A program made the position numbers and the translations under genes. Shown here in pieces: positions 45,957-58,800 of a DNA stretch of 64,000 nucleotides. The notes under the pieces are model-generated. The model ran no database searches. It had not been told where the DNA came from and worked only from the letters and a program-made list of their open reading frames with translations. Numbering within the stretch: position 1 is the stretch's first letter; each line of letters opens with the position of its first letter. The DNA is from Homalodisca vitripennis (lineage: Eukaryota; Arthropoda; Insecta; Hemiptera; Cicadellidae): contig NC_060209.1 of NCBI RefSeq assembly GCF_021130785.1, positions 19,615,501 to 19,679,500 on the forward strand, given 5' to 3'.

Positions 45957-48900
45957 TGCGTACGTTCTGCAGACATATTATGAGTTGTGTCCGTACATTC
46001 TGTACCTAGGTGCAGTAATCATAACCCGTAACTGACCTTATATTACATAGTTTATACTGCGTACGTTCTGCAGACATATTCTGAGTTGTGTCCGTACATT
46101 CTATACCACGGTTCAGTAATCATAACACGTAACTGACCTTATATTACATAGTTAATACTGCGTACGTTCTGCAGACATACTCTGAGTCATGTCCGTACAT
46201 TCTGTACCACGGTGCAGTAATTATAAACCGTAACCGACCTTATATTACATAGTTAATACTGTGTACGTTCTGCAGACATACTCTGAATTGTGTCCGTACA
46301 TTCTATACCATGGTACATTCTATACCAGTAATTATAACACGTAACTGACCTTATATTACATAGTTTATACTGCGTACGTTCTGCAGACATATTCTGAGTT
46401 GTGTCCGTACATTCTATACCATGGTGCAGTAATTATAACACGTAAAAGACCTTATATTATATAGTTTATACTGCGTACGTTCTGCAGACATATTCTGAGT
46501 TGTGTCCGTACATTCTATACCACGGTGCAGTAATTATAACACGTAACTGACCTTATATTACATAGTTTATACTGCATACGTTCTGCAGACATATTGTGAG
46601 TTGTGTCCGTACATTCTATACCACGGTGCAGTAATTATAACACGTAACTGACCTTATATTACATAGTTTATACTGCATACGTTCTGCAGACATATTCTGA
46701 GTTGTGTCCGTACATTCTATACCACGGTGCAGTAATTATAACACGTAACTGACCTTATATTACATAGTTTATACTGCATACGTTCTGCAGACATATTCTG
46801 AGTTGTGTCCGTACATTCTATACCACGGTGCAGTAATTATAACACGTAACTGACCTTATATTACATAGTTTATACTGCATACGTTCTGCAGACATATTCT
46901 GAGTTGTGTCCGTACATTCTATACCACGGTGCAGTAATTATAACACGTAACTGACCTTATATTACATAGTTTATACTGCATACGTTCTGCAGACATATTC
47001 TGAGTTGTGTCCGTACATTCTATACCACGGTGCAGTAATTATAACACGTAACTGACCTTATATTACATAGTTTATACTGCGTAAGTTCTGCAGGCATACT
47101 CTGAGTTGTGTCCGTACATTCTATACCACGGTGCAGTAATTATAACACGTAACTGACCTTATATTATATAGTTTATACTGCATACGTTCTGCAGACATAC
47201 TCTGAGTTGTGTCCGTACATTCTGTACCACGGTGCAGTAATCATAAACCGTAACCGACCTTACATTACATAGTTAATACTGCATACGTTCTGCAGACATA
47301 CTCTGAGTTGTGTCCGTACATTCTATACCATGGTACATTCTATACCAGTAATTATAACACGTAACTGACCTTATATTACATAGTTTATACTGCGTACGTT
47401 CTGCAGACATACTCTGAGTTGTGTCCGTACATTCTATACCACGGTGCAGTAATTATAACACGTAACTAACTTTATATTACATAGTTTATACTGCGTACGT
47501 TCTGCAGACATACTCTGAGTTGTGTCCGTACATTCTGTACCACGGTGCAGTAATTATAACACGTAACTAACTTTATATTACATAGTTTATACTGCGTACG
47601 TTCTGCAGACATACTCTGAGTTGTGTCCGTACATTCTATACCACGGTGCAGTAATTATAACACGTAACTAACTTTATATTACATAGTTTATACTGCTTAC
47701 GTTCTGCAGACATACTCTGAGTTGTGTCCGTACATTCTATACCACGGTGCAGTAATTATAACACGTAACTAACTTTATATTACATAGTTTATACTGCGTA
47801 AGTTCTGCAGACATATTCTGAGTTGTGTCCGTACATTCTATACCACGGTGCAGTAATTATAACACGTAACTGACTATATATTACATAGTTTATACTGCGT
47901 AAGTTCTGCGGGCATACTCTGAGTTGTGTCCGTACATTCTATACCACGGTGCAGTAATTATAACACGTAACTGACTTTATATTACATAGTTTATACTGCG
48001 TAAGTTCTGCGGGCATACTCTGAGTTGTGTCCGTACATTCTGTACCACGGTGCAGTAATTATAACACGTAACTAACTTTATATTACATAGTTTATACTGC
48101 GTAAGTTCTGCAGACATACTCTGAGTTGTGTCCGTACATTCTATACCACGGTGCAGTAATTATAACACGTAACTAACTTTATATTACATAGTTTATACTG
48201 CGTAAGTTCTGCGGGCATACTCTGAGTTGTGTCCGTACATTCTATACCACGGTGCAGTAATTATAACACGTAACTAACTTTATATTACATAGTTTATACT
48301 GCGTAAGTTCTGCGGGCATACTCTGAGTTGTGTCCGTACATTCTATACCACGGTGCAGTAATTATAACACGTAACTAACTTTATATTACATAGTTTATAC
48401 TGCGTAAGTTCTGCAGACATACTCTGAGTTGTGTCCGTACATTCTATACCACGGTGCAGTAATTATAACACGTAACTAACTTTATATTACATAGTTTATA
48501 CTGCATACGTTCTGCGGGCATACTCTGAGTTGTGTCCGTACATTCTATACCACGGTGCAGTAATTATAACACGTAACTAACTTTATATTACATAGTTTAT
48601 ACTGCATAAGTTCTGCAGACATACTCTGAGTTGTGTCCGTACATTCTATACCACGGTGCAGTAATTATAACACGTAACTAACTTTATATTACATAGTTTA
48701 TACTGCGTACGTTCTGCAGACATACTCTGAGTTGTGTCCGTACATTCTATACCACGGTGCAGTAATTATAACACGTAACTGACTTTATATTACATAGTTT
48801 ATACTGCGTAAGTTCTGCGGGCATACTCTGAGTTGTGTCCGTACATTCTATACCACGGTGCAGTAATTATAACACGTAACTAACTTTATATTACATAGTT

Positions 48901-49842
48901 TATACTGCGTAAGTTCTGCAGACATACTCTGAGTTGTGTCCGTACATTCTATACCACGGTGCAGTAATTATAACACGTAACTGACTTTATATTACATAGT
49001 TTATACTGCGTAAGTTCTGCAGACATACTCTGAGTTGTGTCCGTACATTCTATACCACGGTGCAGTAATTATAACACGTAACTAACTTTATATTACATAG
49101 TTTATACTGCGTAAGTTCTGCAGACATACTCTGAGTTGTGTCCGTACATTCTATACCACGGTGCAGTAATTATAACACGTAACTGACTTTATATTACATA
49201 GTTTATACTGCGTAAGTTCTGCAGACATACTCTGAGTTGTGTCCGTACATTCTGTACCACGGTGCAGTAATTATAACACGTAACTGACTTTATATTACAT
49301 AGTTTATACTGCGTAAGTTCTGCAGACATACTCTGAGTTGTGTCCGTACATTCTATACCACGGTGCAGTAATTATAACACGTAACTGACTTTATATTACA
49401 TAGTTTATACTGCGTAAGTTCTGCAGACATACTCTGAGTTGTGTCCGTACATTCTATACCACGGTGCAGTAATTATAACACGTAACTGACTTTATATTAC
49501 ATAGTTTATACTGCGTAAGTTCTGCAGACATACTCTGAGTTGTGTCCGTACATTCTATACCACGGTGCAGTAATTATAACACGTAACTGACCTTTATATT
49601 ACATAGTTTATACTGCGTAAGTTCTGCAGACATATTCTGAGTTGTGTCCGTACATTCTATACCACGGTGCAGTAATTATAACACGTAACTGACTTTATAT
49701 TACATAGTTTATACTGTTTAAGTTCTGCGGGCATACTCTGAGTTGTGTCCGTACATTCTATACCACGGTGCAGTAATTATAACACGTAACTAACTTTAAA
49801 TCACATAGTTATACTGCGTACGTTTTGCGGGCATACTCTGAG
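45957..49842 (+). repeat. 101-bp satellite array, 38 complete monomers (copy A)
   Basis: Monomer landmarks: TGCGTACGTTCTGCAGACAT, CTCTGAGTTGTGTCCGTACATT, CTATACCACGGTGCAGTAAT, TATAACACGTAACTGACCTT, ATATTACATAGTTTATAC. The TACG anchor falls at 45,961, 46,062, 46,163, 46,264, 46,375 and so on to 49,819: 36 steps of 101 bases and two of 111. The left part is dominated by CTGACCTT and GCATACGTTCTGCAGACATATTC types; the right part (from about 47,460) by CTAACTTT/CTGACTTT and GTAAGTTCTGCGGGCATACTC types, so the array has at least two sequence domains. The last monomer degenerates at 49,800-49,842. All frames are closed; it is non-coding. Confidence 0.97.
46163..47394 (+). repeat. 1,020-bp higher-order periodicity in the satellite
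   Basis: A pair of unusual neighbours occurs twice at the same spacing. First comes a monomer with TATAAACCGTAACCGACC and ATAGTTAATACTG (46,163 and 47,183). It is followed by a 111-bp monomer in which GGTACATTCTATACC is duplicated and CGGTGC is lost (46,264 and 47,284). The distance, 1,020 bases, equals nine 101-bp monomers plus one 111-bp monomer. A block of ten monomers has therefore been duplicated as a unit. Confidence 0.88.
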
Positions 49843-52800
49843 TTGTGCTTGTCCAATCTCAAGCACAGTTCATTTTTGTATTATTTATTATGTAATAACT
49901 TTTCAAATCGATTAGTCCTTTTTTATTACCTCTCTTAATATTTTATTAAATTTTATTATTATTATGCGTATTATTTAAGTCCTTTTTTAAGTAGTAAATG
50001 TATCTTGTCACATTCTTATATACAATGTAAGACTACCTATTTACAATTTATACTTTAAACTGTACGTAAGTCTTAATGACAGGATAAGTGTTGTGTAAAT
50101 CTTTGGATTTGTTATTGTTAATATGATTTCTGGTAAATAAATACAGTATTCTTAGGAATATCGTTATTACCCCCTTTATTAGTTTTCTATGAAGAAGGCG
50201 TCTTCACATTAAAAGTAAATATAAGTTTTATATGAAACATTTGACTTAACTGTCAAGTTGAGGTTTAAAGTTTAATCCATTTTACACTGTCATTATACCT
50301 CAAAAAGTTGGAAAGAAATTAATATTGGTGGATAAAATCTTTAACATCGTTTCTTGATGAATAAAACATATCTAGGGCTTTGAAGGGTGGAAATGTTATT
50401 TCCTCTATGAATAACATGTTTGATTCATAAGGCGTGTTTTCAATGAAAGTAAAACATACTGTAGTTAACGCGCTTTATTGAATTCTTTTTCACTTACAAA
50501 CAAGTTTTATCTACTCTCAGAAATGTAATAAAAGGTATCGATTTTTTTATTATATCACAAATTAATTATTATTTGATAAATTGCTACAAAAATTATGTCT
50601 GCATTAGGGGATAAGCGTACAGCCTTTGCTCCAACAGCCACTCTTGGAGTTTTCCTGCTACGTCCAAGAAATATTCATACAAGAAAATTCTATTTCCACA
50701 GGTTTTGGGATTCATTTTACCCGTGTATATGAGAACAAGCCGTTTGATTTTCATAAAAAATTTATATTTGCTTTGGATAAATATGAGCATCCCGCCAGCT
50801 AAGGACTTTTATTGGAAAAACATTCTAAGTTTTGGTGCATAAATATTTATTAATGCGTTTTTAAATATATTATTTTATACATTTAAAAATTATTTTTTAT
50901 TTATGATACAGTATTTCTTCTAAATTCACATGATAATATAACAAAATGTTTCGTTCATTCATTATTCATCATTCTGCGGGCTCCCATCTAAAAGCTGTGA
51001 GAGCATCAAATATTTGTATTTGAGAATATCTCCTTGGTTCATTGTGATGTCATCGTATTCCTTGAATGACTGAAATCAACAGCTCTGCAATGTACATATA
51101 AGGAGCATTTATTTTTGAGTGGCTGGCTGTGCACCAATACTATTCAAAGCGACTTTGTAACTTCGTCTCCAGCGTTATTTGTTAATGATTTCTCTTAATT
51201 CCTTCCTTTTAATATGCTTCCTGAAAATTATGCCTGAATTCTGGATTGATGTACTGCGCCCTTCAGTGATATAGAGGTCAATGCATGTGACAACGGGCTA
51301 TTCTCCTTCTGTGATTCTGTCATCTCAACTATCTCAAGCCAGAACAGATGAGAACCATCGGGATCGTATCCTGAACGTATTAACCTAGACTGACAGTGAC
51401 ATAGATAAGATCACAAGCAGTAAAATCTTAATCATCTTCCAGCCTTTGATCCTAAGAGATAGGTTTCCAGTTGTAAGAAAAATAGCCAGGATAATTTGAG
51501 CGTAATCCGTCGCCAAAACTTAACACCACGATTGTCAATACTTTTAATAACTACCAATACTACAGTATCGATCATTTTGAGATTGAGATATCCCTTTTAA
51601 TCCGCTGTCTATAATCTTAACTTTATCGCATTAAAATTTGAAATATTTCATTTATAGGTAAAGAAACCCTACATATCATCCAGCTAACCCTTCAAATTTG
51701 CTTGAATTTTGTAAGGATAGTTATACGAAATCCCTGATAGTAGTATGAACTTTTTAGTTGTAATCATGGCTAAAAATGGTTATATAGAGTGTATATTTTA
51801 ATTGGGGTAAAATAATAAATGATAATTCTTCTACTGATATCCAAGGTAATGTTTTCCTTATGAAGAGTACCTAATTAAAAATTTTTAGAAGCATTATAAA
51901 TGCATGTATCTGTGTTTGTATTTTCCTTGTGTATTGTATTCATAAATGTATCTAATAATTATTTTCACAATACACTGTGCAAGGTGTGTGTTGAACATTT
52001 ACTCTTTAATATCTTTAAAACGTGGCAATAAATAGTTTAATTTGTACACTGCCACCGGTAAAGCTAAAACCAAAGACGGGGAGATGTCGGAACAAGAAAT
52101 TCCTTAGTTTAAACTAACCAAACATAGCAATGTAAATGACGACTTGAAAATTAAACACAAAGATCAAAGATGAGATAAAATTGCTTTCGGCGTTGACATT
52201 TCGGCAACCGTTGGAAGTATCTTTGTACGGCTTCCAGCGTCTGTATATATATTTATGTGTCCAATATCTCATGTCTCTCTGGTTATCGAAACTTATGTTG
52301 GATTTGGTTGAGGAAATTATTTTTAGTAATTTTGTCACATACAATTTAATTTTATTAATGCTTTTTAACCTTTTAACAGGATTATAATGAGGATAACAAA
52401 TCATATAACATTGGCCTAAATCTGGGTTTACATTTTACAGTGTCACTTATTGCTAAAATTAAACTCATTCTTAGTTTTATATTGTATGAACCTATAAACT
52501 TTTATAACTTTATTGAATGATTTATAAAATGTTTTGGCAACTAACAATTGAAAATGTTTTAATTGAGATTTCCGTATTGGGATGAATTATATGTATAAAT
52601 ATAGAGATTAAAAATATATTCATGCATATAAGTATATATGAATATATGCAATTATAATACCAGGCCAGATTGCTGTATTTTTAAACAGAGGATTTTAACG
52701 TTCCTTATATTTTGGTGCAATGTTATATTGAAAAGGTCATTAGTAAAATATTATGCTACTAAAATTACACAAAATTTGAAATAATCCAAAAACAAAAAAC

Positions 52801-53041
52801 AAACTTAGGTAATTATAACTTTTTGTTGACTTTCTTTGCTTACAAAAATTTAAATTTAGGTCATAATTTACAGATGCACCGTTTTAATGTCTCATGTGCA
52901 ATTCTCTTAAATGTAAGACACAATGCTTAATAGTAGTTTGAACTAATGAGTAAACGTAATGGTCAGTGCATCTTTCCATAATTTCCTTTTACTAGGTTTT
53001 CTCTCTTAACATAGTGTAAAGTCCAAGAAATAAATTAAATG
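49843..53041 (+). repeat. Right flank of copy A
   Basis: From CTTGTCCAATCTCAAGCACAG onward this matches 60,792-63,965 almost base for base, with small indels. No intact gene; two ORF relics discussed below at 50,595 and 51,195 are broken in this copy. Confidence 0.9.
50595..50732 (+). pseudogene. Broken counterpart of the 80-codon ORF in copy B
   Basis: Starts with the same ATG and MSALGDKR as copy B at 61,547, but five extra bases (AGAAA in ATTCATACAAGAAAATTC) shift the frame after ~30 codons and a TGA follows at 50,730-50,732. The same five bases open a 65-codon minus-strand frame (50,593-50,790) that copy B lacks. Neither strand's reading is shared by both copies, so neither looks constrained. 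Confidence 0.4.
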
Positions 53042-53186
53042 TCGAGAAATTGGGGAAAAATGACTAGTTGGTAGGTCTAGTTCACTACAGAGGACGACTG
53101 TAAGGGTTGGGCTTCTTTGTTCTAAGAACCTTAACATGACTGAGATAGACCTTGTTATCCTTCCTCATGATAGTATGTAGCCCTTA

Positions 53187-53285
53187 CTCCCAACCATACA
53201 TACGAAGATCCTACTACTACGGACGCAGCATAAATGCCCTTTTATGAGTCAAATGAGGAGTTTCCTGATTCTGATGTCCTAAATA
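53187..53285 (+). repeat. Dispersed repeat, copy 2 (partner at 21,840-21,945)
   Basis: Same ordered words as the partner: CTCCCAACCATA, GATCCTACTACTACGGACG, CAGCATAAATGCCC and TGATGTCCTAA. It lies just outside the right edge of copy A. Confidence 0.6.
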
Positions 53286-55088
53286 AGCAAAACTAAAAAC
53301 AATCGGATTGTATAGATCATACTATCATCCAAAATTATTTAATCAATAAATACATAGTATAAATTACCGTCGCCTTTTTGTTGGTCTGTTTGTGTATTGA
53401 TATTTACTTAACTACTCAAAATATTTTAATACAGTCTTCACTGTCGCCTTATATATGAACTAGGGCAGGTTCCTGAGTCTGATGCGTCAATATTTTAATA
53501 GAGTAATATAAAGTAGAGAAAAGTTTGTACAGTGCGAACATTGATGTTTTTGACCGTTTTTATCGTTAATACTAACTAAACTTTACGACTTATAAAAAAG
53601 GATGTACTACGGAATTGTACGTTTCAAAAAAGTTCCACAAAAAATCCGCAGTAGCAAATATTTACCTTCACAGAATAACCAGCAATAACTGTTTCTCTTT
53701 TAAAGTTTAAATTTTTATTGACATTTTCAAAGCTATTTAGATCAATAAAGGGTCTATATCAATGCAATAACATACGAAAAGATTAGGTAAAACTCCTCTG
53801 TAAGCAAATAATTTCGATCAATATTTTGTTAGATAGGTATTTCGTTTAACCGCGTGTTTTGGTTGCGTGACTTCTGACCAAAGAACGACGCCTGTCCTCA
53901 CATTGGTCGAGCGGAAATCTCTACACACTTCATTGCAAAGAATAATACGAAATCCTAGATTAACTAATCTTCAAAGTAAAAATTATTAGAGTTACTACAT
54001 TAGTATATAGCTTTAGATCCTCACATTTTTCAGTTATCTTTGTTTTATTTATGTAACATAGCAAATAAAAATATTTTATTGTCATCAACTTAATTCTTAA
54101 TTAGGGTTCGTTTTTAGTAGGTATAGTACTATATATAGAAAATAAAATTACATCATTTTTATAGCAAAGGTGACATAACCCAAAATATTTTATTTTAGGT
54201 ATATGTACTGTAATACATATCTGAATTTAAAAAGTGTTTTGGTAAATTATTTATACATTTTACCTGTTAAATAAATACAAAATTTAGATCTTCCAAACAA
54301 TACTTACATACCTACAAAGAACATAAATAATTCATTTAAGGTTATGGCAAAGTTAAAGTAAACATGTGGTAACTAACTTAACTTTATTAAATTTAGGAGA
54401 TAAAATACGTAGTATTATGGTATAAGTACTAAGCCTGAAAAATTTAAAATTTAATACAAAGTATTTATATTTAATATTCTAAAGATGCTTTAATTGAGTA
54501 AACATAACCTATAGAGTTTTTTTTGTGGGTGTCAAGGTACGTAATGTTATTATAAAGGCATCGCCTATTACAAACCTATTAACTGCTAGTATTAAATATA
54601 TTTACATTATAACATTTCTGGCTCTGCAAATAATTAATAAATATATTGAGTCATCTGAGGTACTTGTGAGCTATTTAATTTGCTAATTGTGATACAGTTA
54701 AATGAAGGTTAAACAAAGTTCAACAAAGTCTTACATGCTTGTCCACAGACTCTATTAATTGGTGGGAATTTGTTTTTTTTATTGATCACTTGGTATTAGA
54801 AAAAATGTGTTAATACTAAATATCCTATTACATAATACTGCCTAGGGTCTGTAAAACCAAGTAATTCAGTAAGACGAATATCATAAAAATATTAACATTT
54901 TTTAAATGTTTCTGTGCTGAAAAGCATAAACTACCCTGACATTTGTCAGGCAAAAACTATGGACAATGCAATTGATTAATCTAAGCAATTTTCATGCCTC
55001 CATTGCTTATTAACATTTTCCTTTTTTTAACTTTGCATAACATAAACATTAAATAGTAAAAATGTTAGCTTTGTTGGCCAGATTATAT

Positions 55089-55089
<1 letters not shown>

Positions 55090-55151
<62 letters not shown>

Positions 55152-55157
55152 ATATAT
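55090..55157. repeat. Interrupted (TA)n microsatellite
   Basis: About 68 bases of TA broken by single C and G (TACATA, TATGTATGTA). Confidence 0.95.
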
Positions 55158-55700
55158 TAAGTAATAATAAGTATTTAAGTAAAAACTTAAAAAAAATGTT
55201 AAATTGTCCACTCTTCTAGTATCCTTAACAGTTTTAACCAAAACGTATACCATATGTATATACCACCATCCAGATATTGAGCGAGAGTTCAAGAAGGACA
55301 ATATTGCGACAAATCCAACTTTGGGATATTCCCCTTGGACGTTAGGTTGTTTGAATTTGATGACCTCCCCTGGGAAAAATACGTTCTAGATTGTTGAGCT
55401 CTTCCCGCGAGGATTCAGTCAGACTAATCGATTGAAACTTATATTTTATCCGTTTACACTTCAATTAAACACTTTAAAGCTAATAAATATACTTATTTAT
55501 ACAAACACAATACACTTAAATGCTTGGGAAAACATTTTACATTAACATTCAAGAAAAACTTATCAATAATGAAGACGGACCAATTCAAAATTCAGTTTTA
55601 CTCTCATCTCAATTTATAAAAAAATTAAAATTTAATTCTGATTAAATATTTTTTATACTGGCTAACCGTACATCCAAATTGTTTACCATATGTTATTAAA

Positions 55701-55825
55701 AATTAATTATTATTATAAAAATGTAAACATTTGATAATTTGTGAAGTGCCTGATGATGGAAATCTTTGATTCAGAAAGGCCTTTGCACAAAATAAAAAAA
55801 ATTATATATCGGAAAATGTTGTATT
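55701..55825 (+). repeat. Dispersed retroelement tail-like repeat, copy 2
   Basis: Partner of 29,640-29,755, with TGATGATGGAAATC, AGAAAGGCCTTTGCAC and AAAATAAAAAAAATT in the same order. Confidence 0.5.
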
Positions 55826-58800
55826 CCCTTATCTAGTGATACTACAATATACTCATTACTTTAAATTACATACGGTTTTCAGTTGTGTGATGGATTGTTC
55901 CTTTCAAAAATGAATACCTAAGACTGTTTTCTTGTTCTACTCGTACTACTTATTTTGTGTACTCATATTAAAGTGTGTAAAACCGTATCCATAGAATTTT
56001 TTTAACATTTTTATCTTAAAGTCACTTTGTGACCCACTTAAACTCAGCAATACAAATCCTTAGAGTTATTTCGACCTTTGCTTATGTCTTCCTTTTAATA
56101 GTCCAAATTTTGAAATTAAAATGAGGTATTACAATAAATGGAAATTGACTTTGTTACTGAACATAATGTCCTTTATTATTGTATCCCTCCTGCTGCATCT
56201 CTAGATTCAGGTTTATGGTTGGGAACATGAGTCATCTCTTTGGCCCTTTTTAACCGCCTTGTTTGGGAAATGTGATGGAGAAAGATCTGAATCTAATGAA
56301 TTAACCGCCGGGGTGAGAGCTTTGGCGTTCTTTTACTCTGGCGTTCTAATACAACTAAAGCAATTCTCACCCCTAAATGTATTATTATTTGGTAAAATAA
56401 TACAGGTAAATAAGATTCGTGTGTTCCAAAATACAATATAATTTGTTGGGTTGTACCATTAGTTCATCTCACAAGTTAGGTAGTTCGACTATTATCTAGA
56501 ATGAACATGTTATTTTACACGAAGCAAGAGGCCATTTTTGGTACGTATCGAAGAATATATTTCCTGTCCAGTATATTACTTTAGGGCCTGTTTTTCATAT
56601 ATTGATAAACTTTTTTGGACGTGTAAAATCTGAGATGCACATAATGATGAAATGATTAATTTTCTTTTGGCAGTGAAAGGGTCTGTGTTGAATATCATAG
56701 TAATTTCTCCCTCAGTAATTTTCTCGTTTTTTTTTTCGGTATATTTTCCTTCCAATGTAAAATTGTTCGACGACCTTTTCTCACAGCGGATTGTAACCCA
56801 ATATTTTACTCATATACTAAAGCGCTTCCGAGAACTCCGTAAATATTAGCGTTGAGAGATGAAGCGCTCCTAATTACTTGAAGATCTGCAAACTTCCTTT
56901 TTTTGTTATCGTGGATTATGAATAGAATGTAAACTTTGTAAAAGATAATTTAATTTATACTGAGGTTTGAACATTTTCGCAATTATTAAATAACGTGTAG
57001 TGGGATCACAGAACAAAACTAATTTAAAACTGCACTCTAACTTTCTAAATTTCTAAAATTGATCTTTCACGCTATTAAGATGACGTTATTGACGTCAATA
57101 TTATACTGACGAAACATCGTAGCCACATTTAATTGCTATCATTTTGCAAACAACCACTCAAAATCTCTCATTGAGGGTCAATAACTACGCAGGTTGCCAC
57201 CTCTTTGTATTAAATTTGTGTTATAGTTCAGCAGTGTCACACATTAACGTTGTGCCACAGACAGGCTTTGATTGACTAACATGCGTTTTATAACGGATTT
57301 GAGTTGTAGCAATCATTACTGAATAACCTCTTAAGAAAAATACACACTTAGAGTAAAGGTGTAGACAAATAGATCTGCCTTAGCTACTAAGAAAAAAACT
57401 CCTCCGAGGACTGTCTGTAAGAATTTATTTTGCGTATAATAGTATTTATTAACCCGAGAACTTCTTTTACATACTAATCATAATGAATACTATAGTTAAT
57501 AGTGAAAACAATTCAATTCATATGTTTTTGTTATGAATAATTGAAATTAATAGAGAAGATTCAAAGCACGGGCTTAACCGTTATGGCGAAGGAGTTTTTA
57601 TTCTATTAATTACGGTTTTCGGATTAAAGATACTTATTTTGGGATTGTTTCAGATGGGTTCGTGATAAATTTGTTATAGGTATCAACTTTCGCAGTAGAA
57701 TATGTCTGGCCGACTCTTCTTAGTCAAGACCACTTAGACCTTTCATGGTGCCAAGAGTTATGGTCCAGTTAAGGGGAGTATTTAAAAAAAGAACTTAAGA
57801 TGAAGTATTTTACGATGAGTTTTCAGGATTGAGGATTCAGGATTAAGAAAAAAAGACATTATTTTCACCTACATTCGTTCCTGTCAGAGTGCTAGTTTGT
57901 AACAGCAAAGTGTTATTATATATTAAGTTATTACCATCCACTGCGAAGGCTCAGATTTCTTAGTGTGTGGCAGTTCTCCAATACAAGGAACCGGCATGAC
58001 AATATGTCTACTCGCTTTCGTTTCAGTGTGTGTGTGTTATGGTTCAGAAGTAGTTATTTCCAAAGTACAATTAAAACACAATCCTATTTTGATATTCAAA
58101 ATTTCGTTTTGGGCCACATTCACATCTTCTTACGAACCATTGCAATTCTCTTCTCAATCTATATAGCATAAATGAACGCTAGTATAGAGAACAGAACAGA
58201 TTTGGATTGCGTCCTACCTAAGACAAATCCAGAAATTGCTAAATCCAAGTTTGGGACACTTTTGTAGCGGACTGTGGCGTAAAAGAGGTCAGATTGGTAC
58301 AGACACAATCATTATCGTATTGAAGAACAAAAGGGCGCTCCAGGGCTATTAGGTTTTCCACAGTTACTTAACTAAGCAAAAACCTGAGATAAAAGCAAGG
58401 ACGGAAGCAGTAGCATGTTATTTTCAAGCGTCACGTCACTTAGTTTTATCAAGAAACTTGCATCTTGCCAAGATATAAATAAATGTTCTCTTCAAAGTTC
58501 ACCCCGGACTGCAAAAAGTAGTGCAATCTAGTCGTGCTATATTTATGTGTAGAAGACTCAGTTGCTCCACCGTGCATTAGGATCGTGTCACTCAACATCG
58601 TAGTGCACTCAATTGTGCACCTGACGAGACAATGAGAATACCTCTTCACCTAGATTGCACTACTTTTTGTAGACTGCGTGTATCTTATGTCGAAACGATG
58701 TGGGAGTTTGTTTTTCGTCACCGACTATTTATGGATCCTTTCAGACGAACATCACTCCAAATTTCAGGAGTCAAGTCTGCAATAGCCTCAGATTTCAGAT

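Larger units (their letters stand above)
36208..53041 (+). repeat. Large duplicated block, copy A (with satellite and LINE)
   Basis: From TTCCGAGAACTCCGTAAAT (36,208) to AATAAATTAAATGT (53,041) this segment matches 56,826-63,965 in the same orientation at high identity, judged by eye well above 90% over long stretches. The match breaks abruptly at both ends. Copy A consists of a left flank (36,208-40,356), 5.6 kb of extra DNA (40,357-45,956, including a LINE), the satellite array (45,957-49,842) and a right flank (49,843-53,041). It has no terminal inverted or direct repeats that I could find and no intact ORF. It may be a segmental duplication or a large mobile or dispersed element. Both are open, since only two copies are visible. 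Confidence 0.9.
53042..56825. other. Spacer between the two block copies
   Basis: 3.8 kb of unique AT-rich DNA with no match to the sequence left of copy A. It contains the dispersed repeat at 53,187-53,285, a TA microsatellite (55,090-55,157), a retroelement-tail-like repeat (55,701-55,825) and a less AT-rich patch at 56,190-56,360. No gene recognised; the 60-72-codon ORFs have no domain. Confidence 0.6.

Noticed and set aside
45957..49842. CRISPR-like regular repeat array
   Set aside because: Period is regular, but the entire 101-bp unit repeats with no variable spacers, and the context is eukaryotic. It is a satellite.
36208..53041. Helitron, Polinton or LTR element identity for the duplicated block
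   Set aside because: No terminal hairpin with CTRR end, no TIRs or LTRs, and no replication, integrase or protease motif in any frame.
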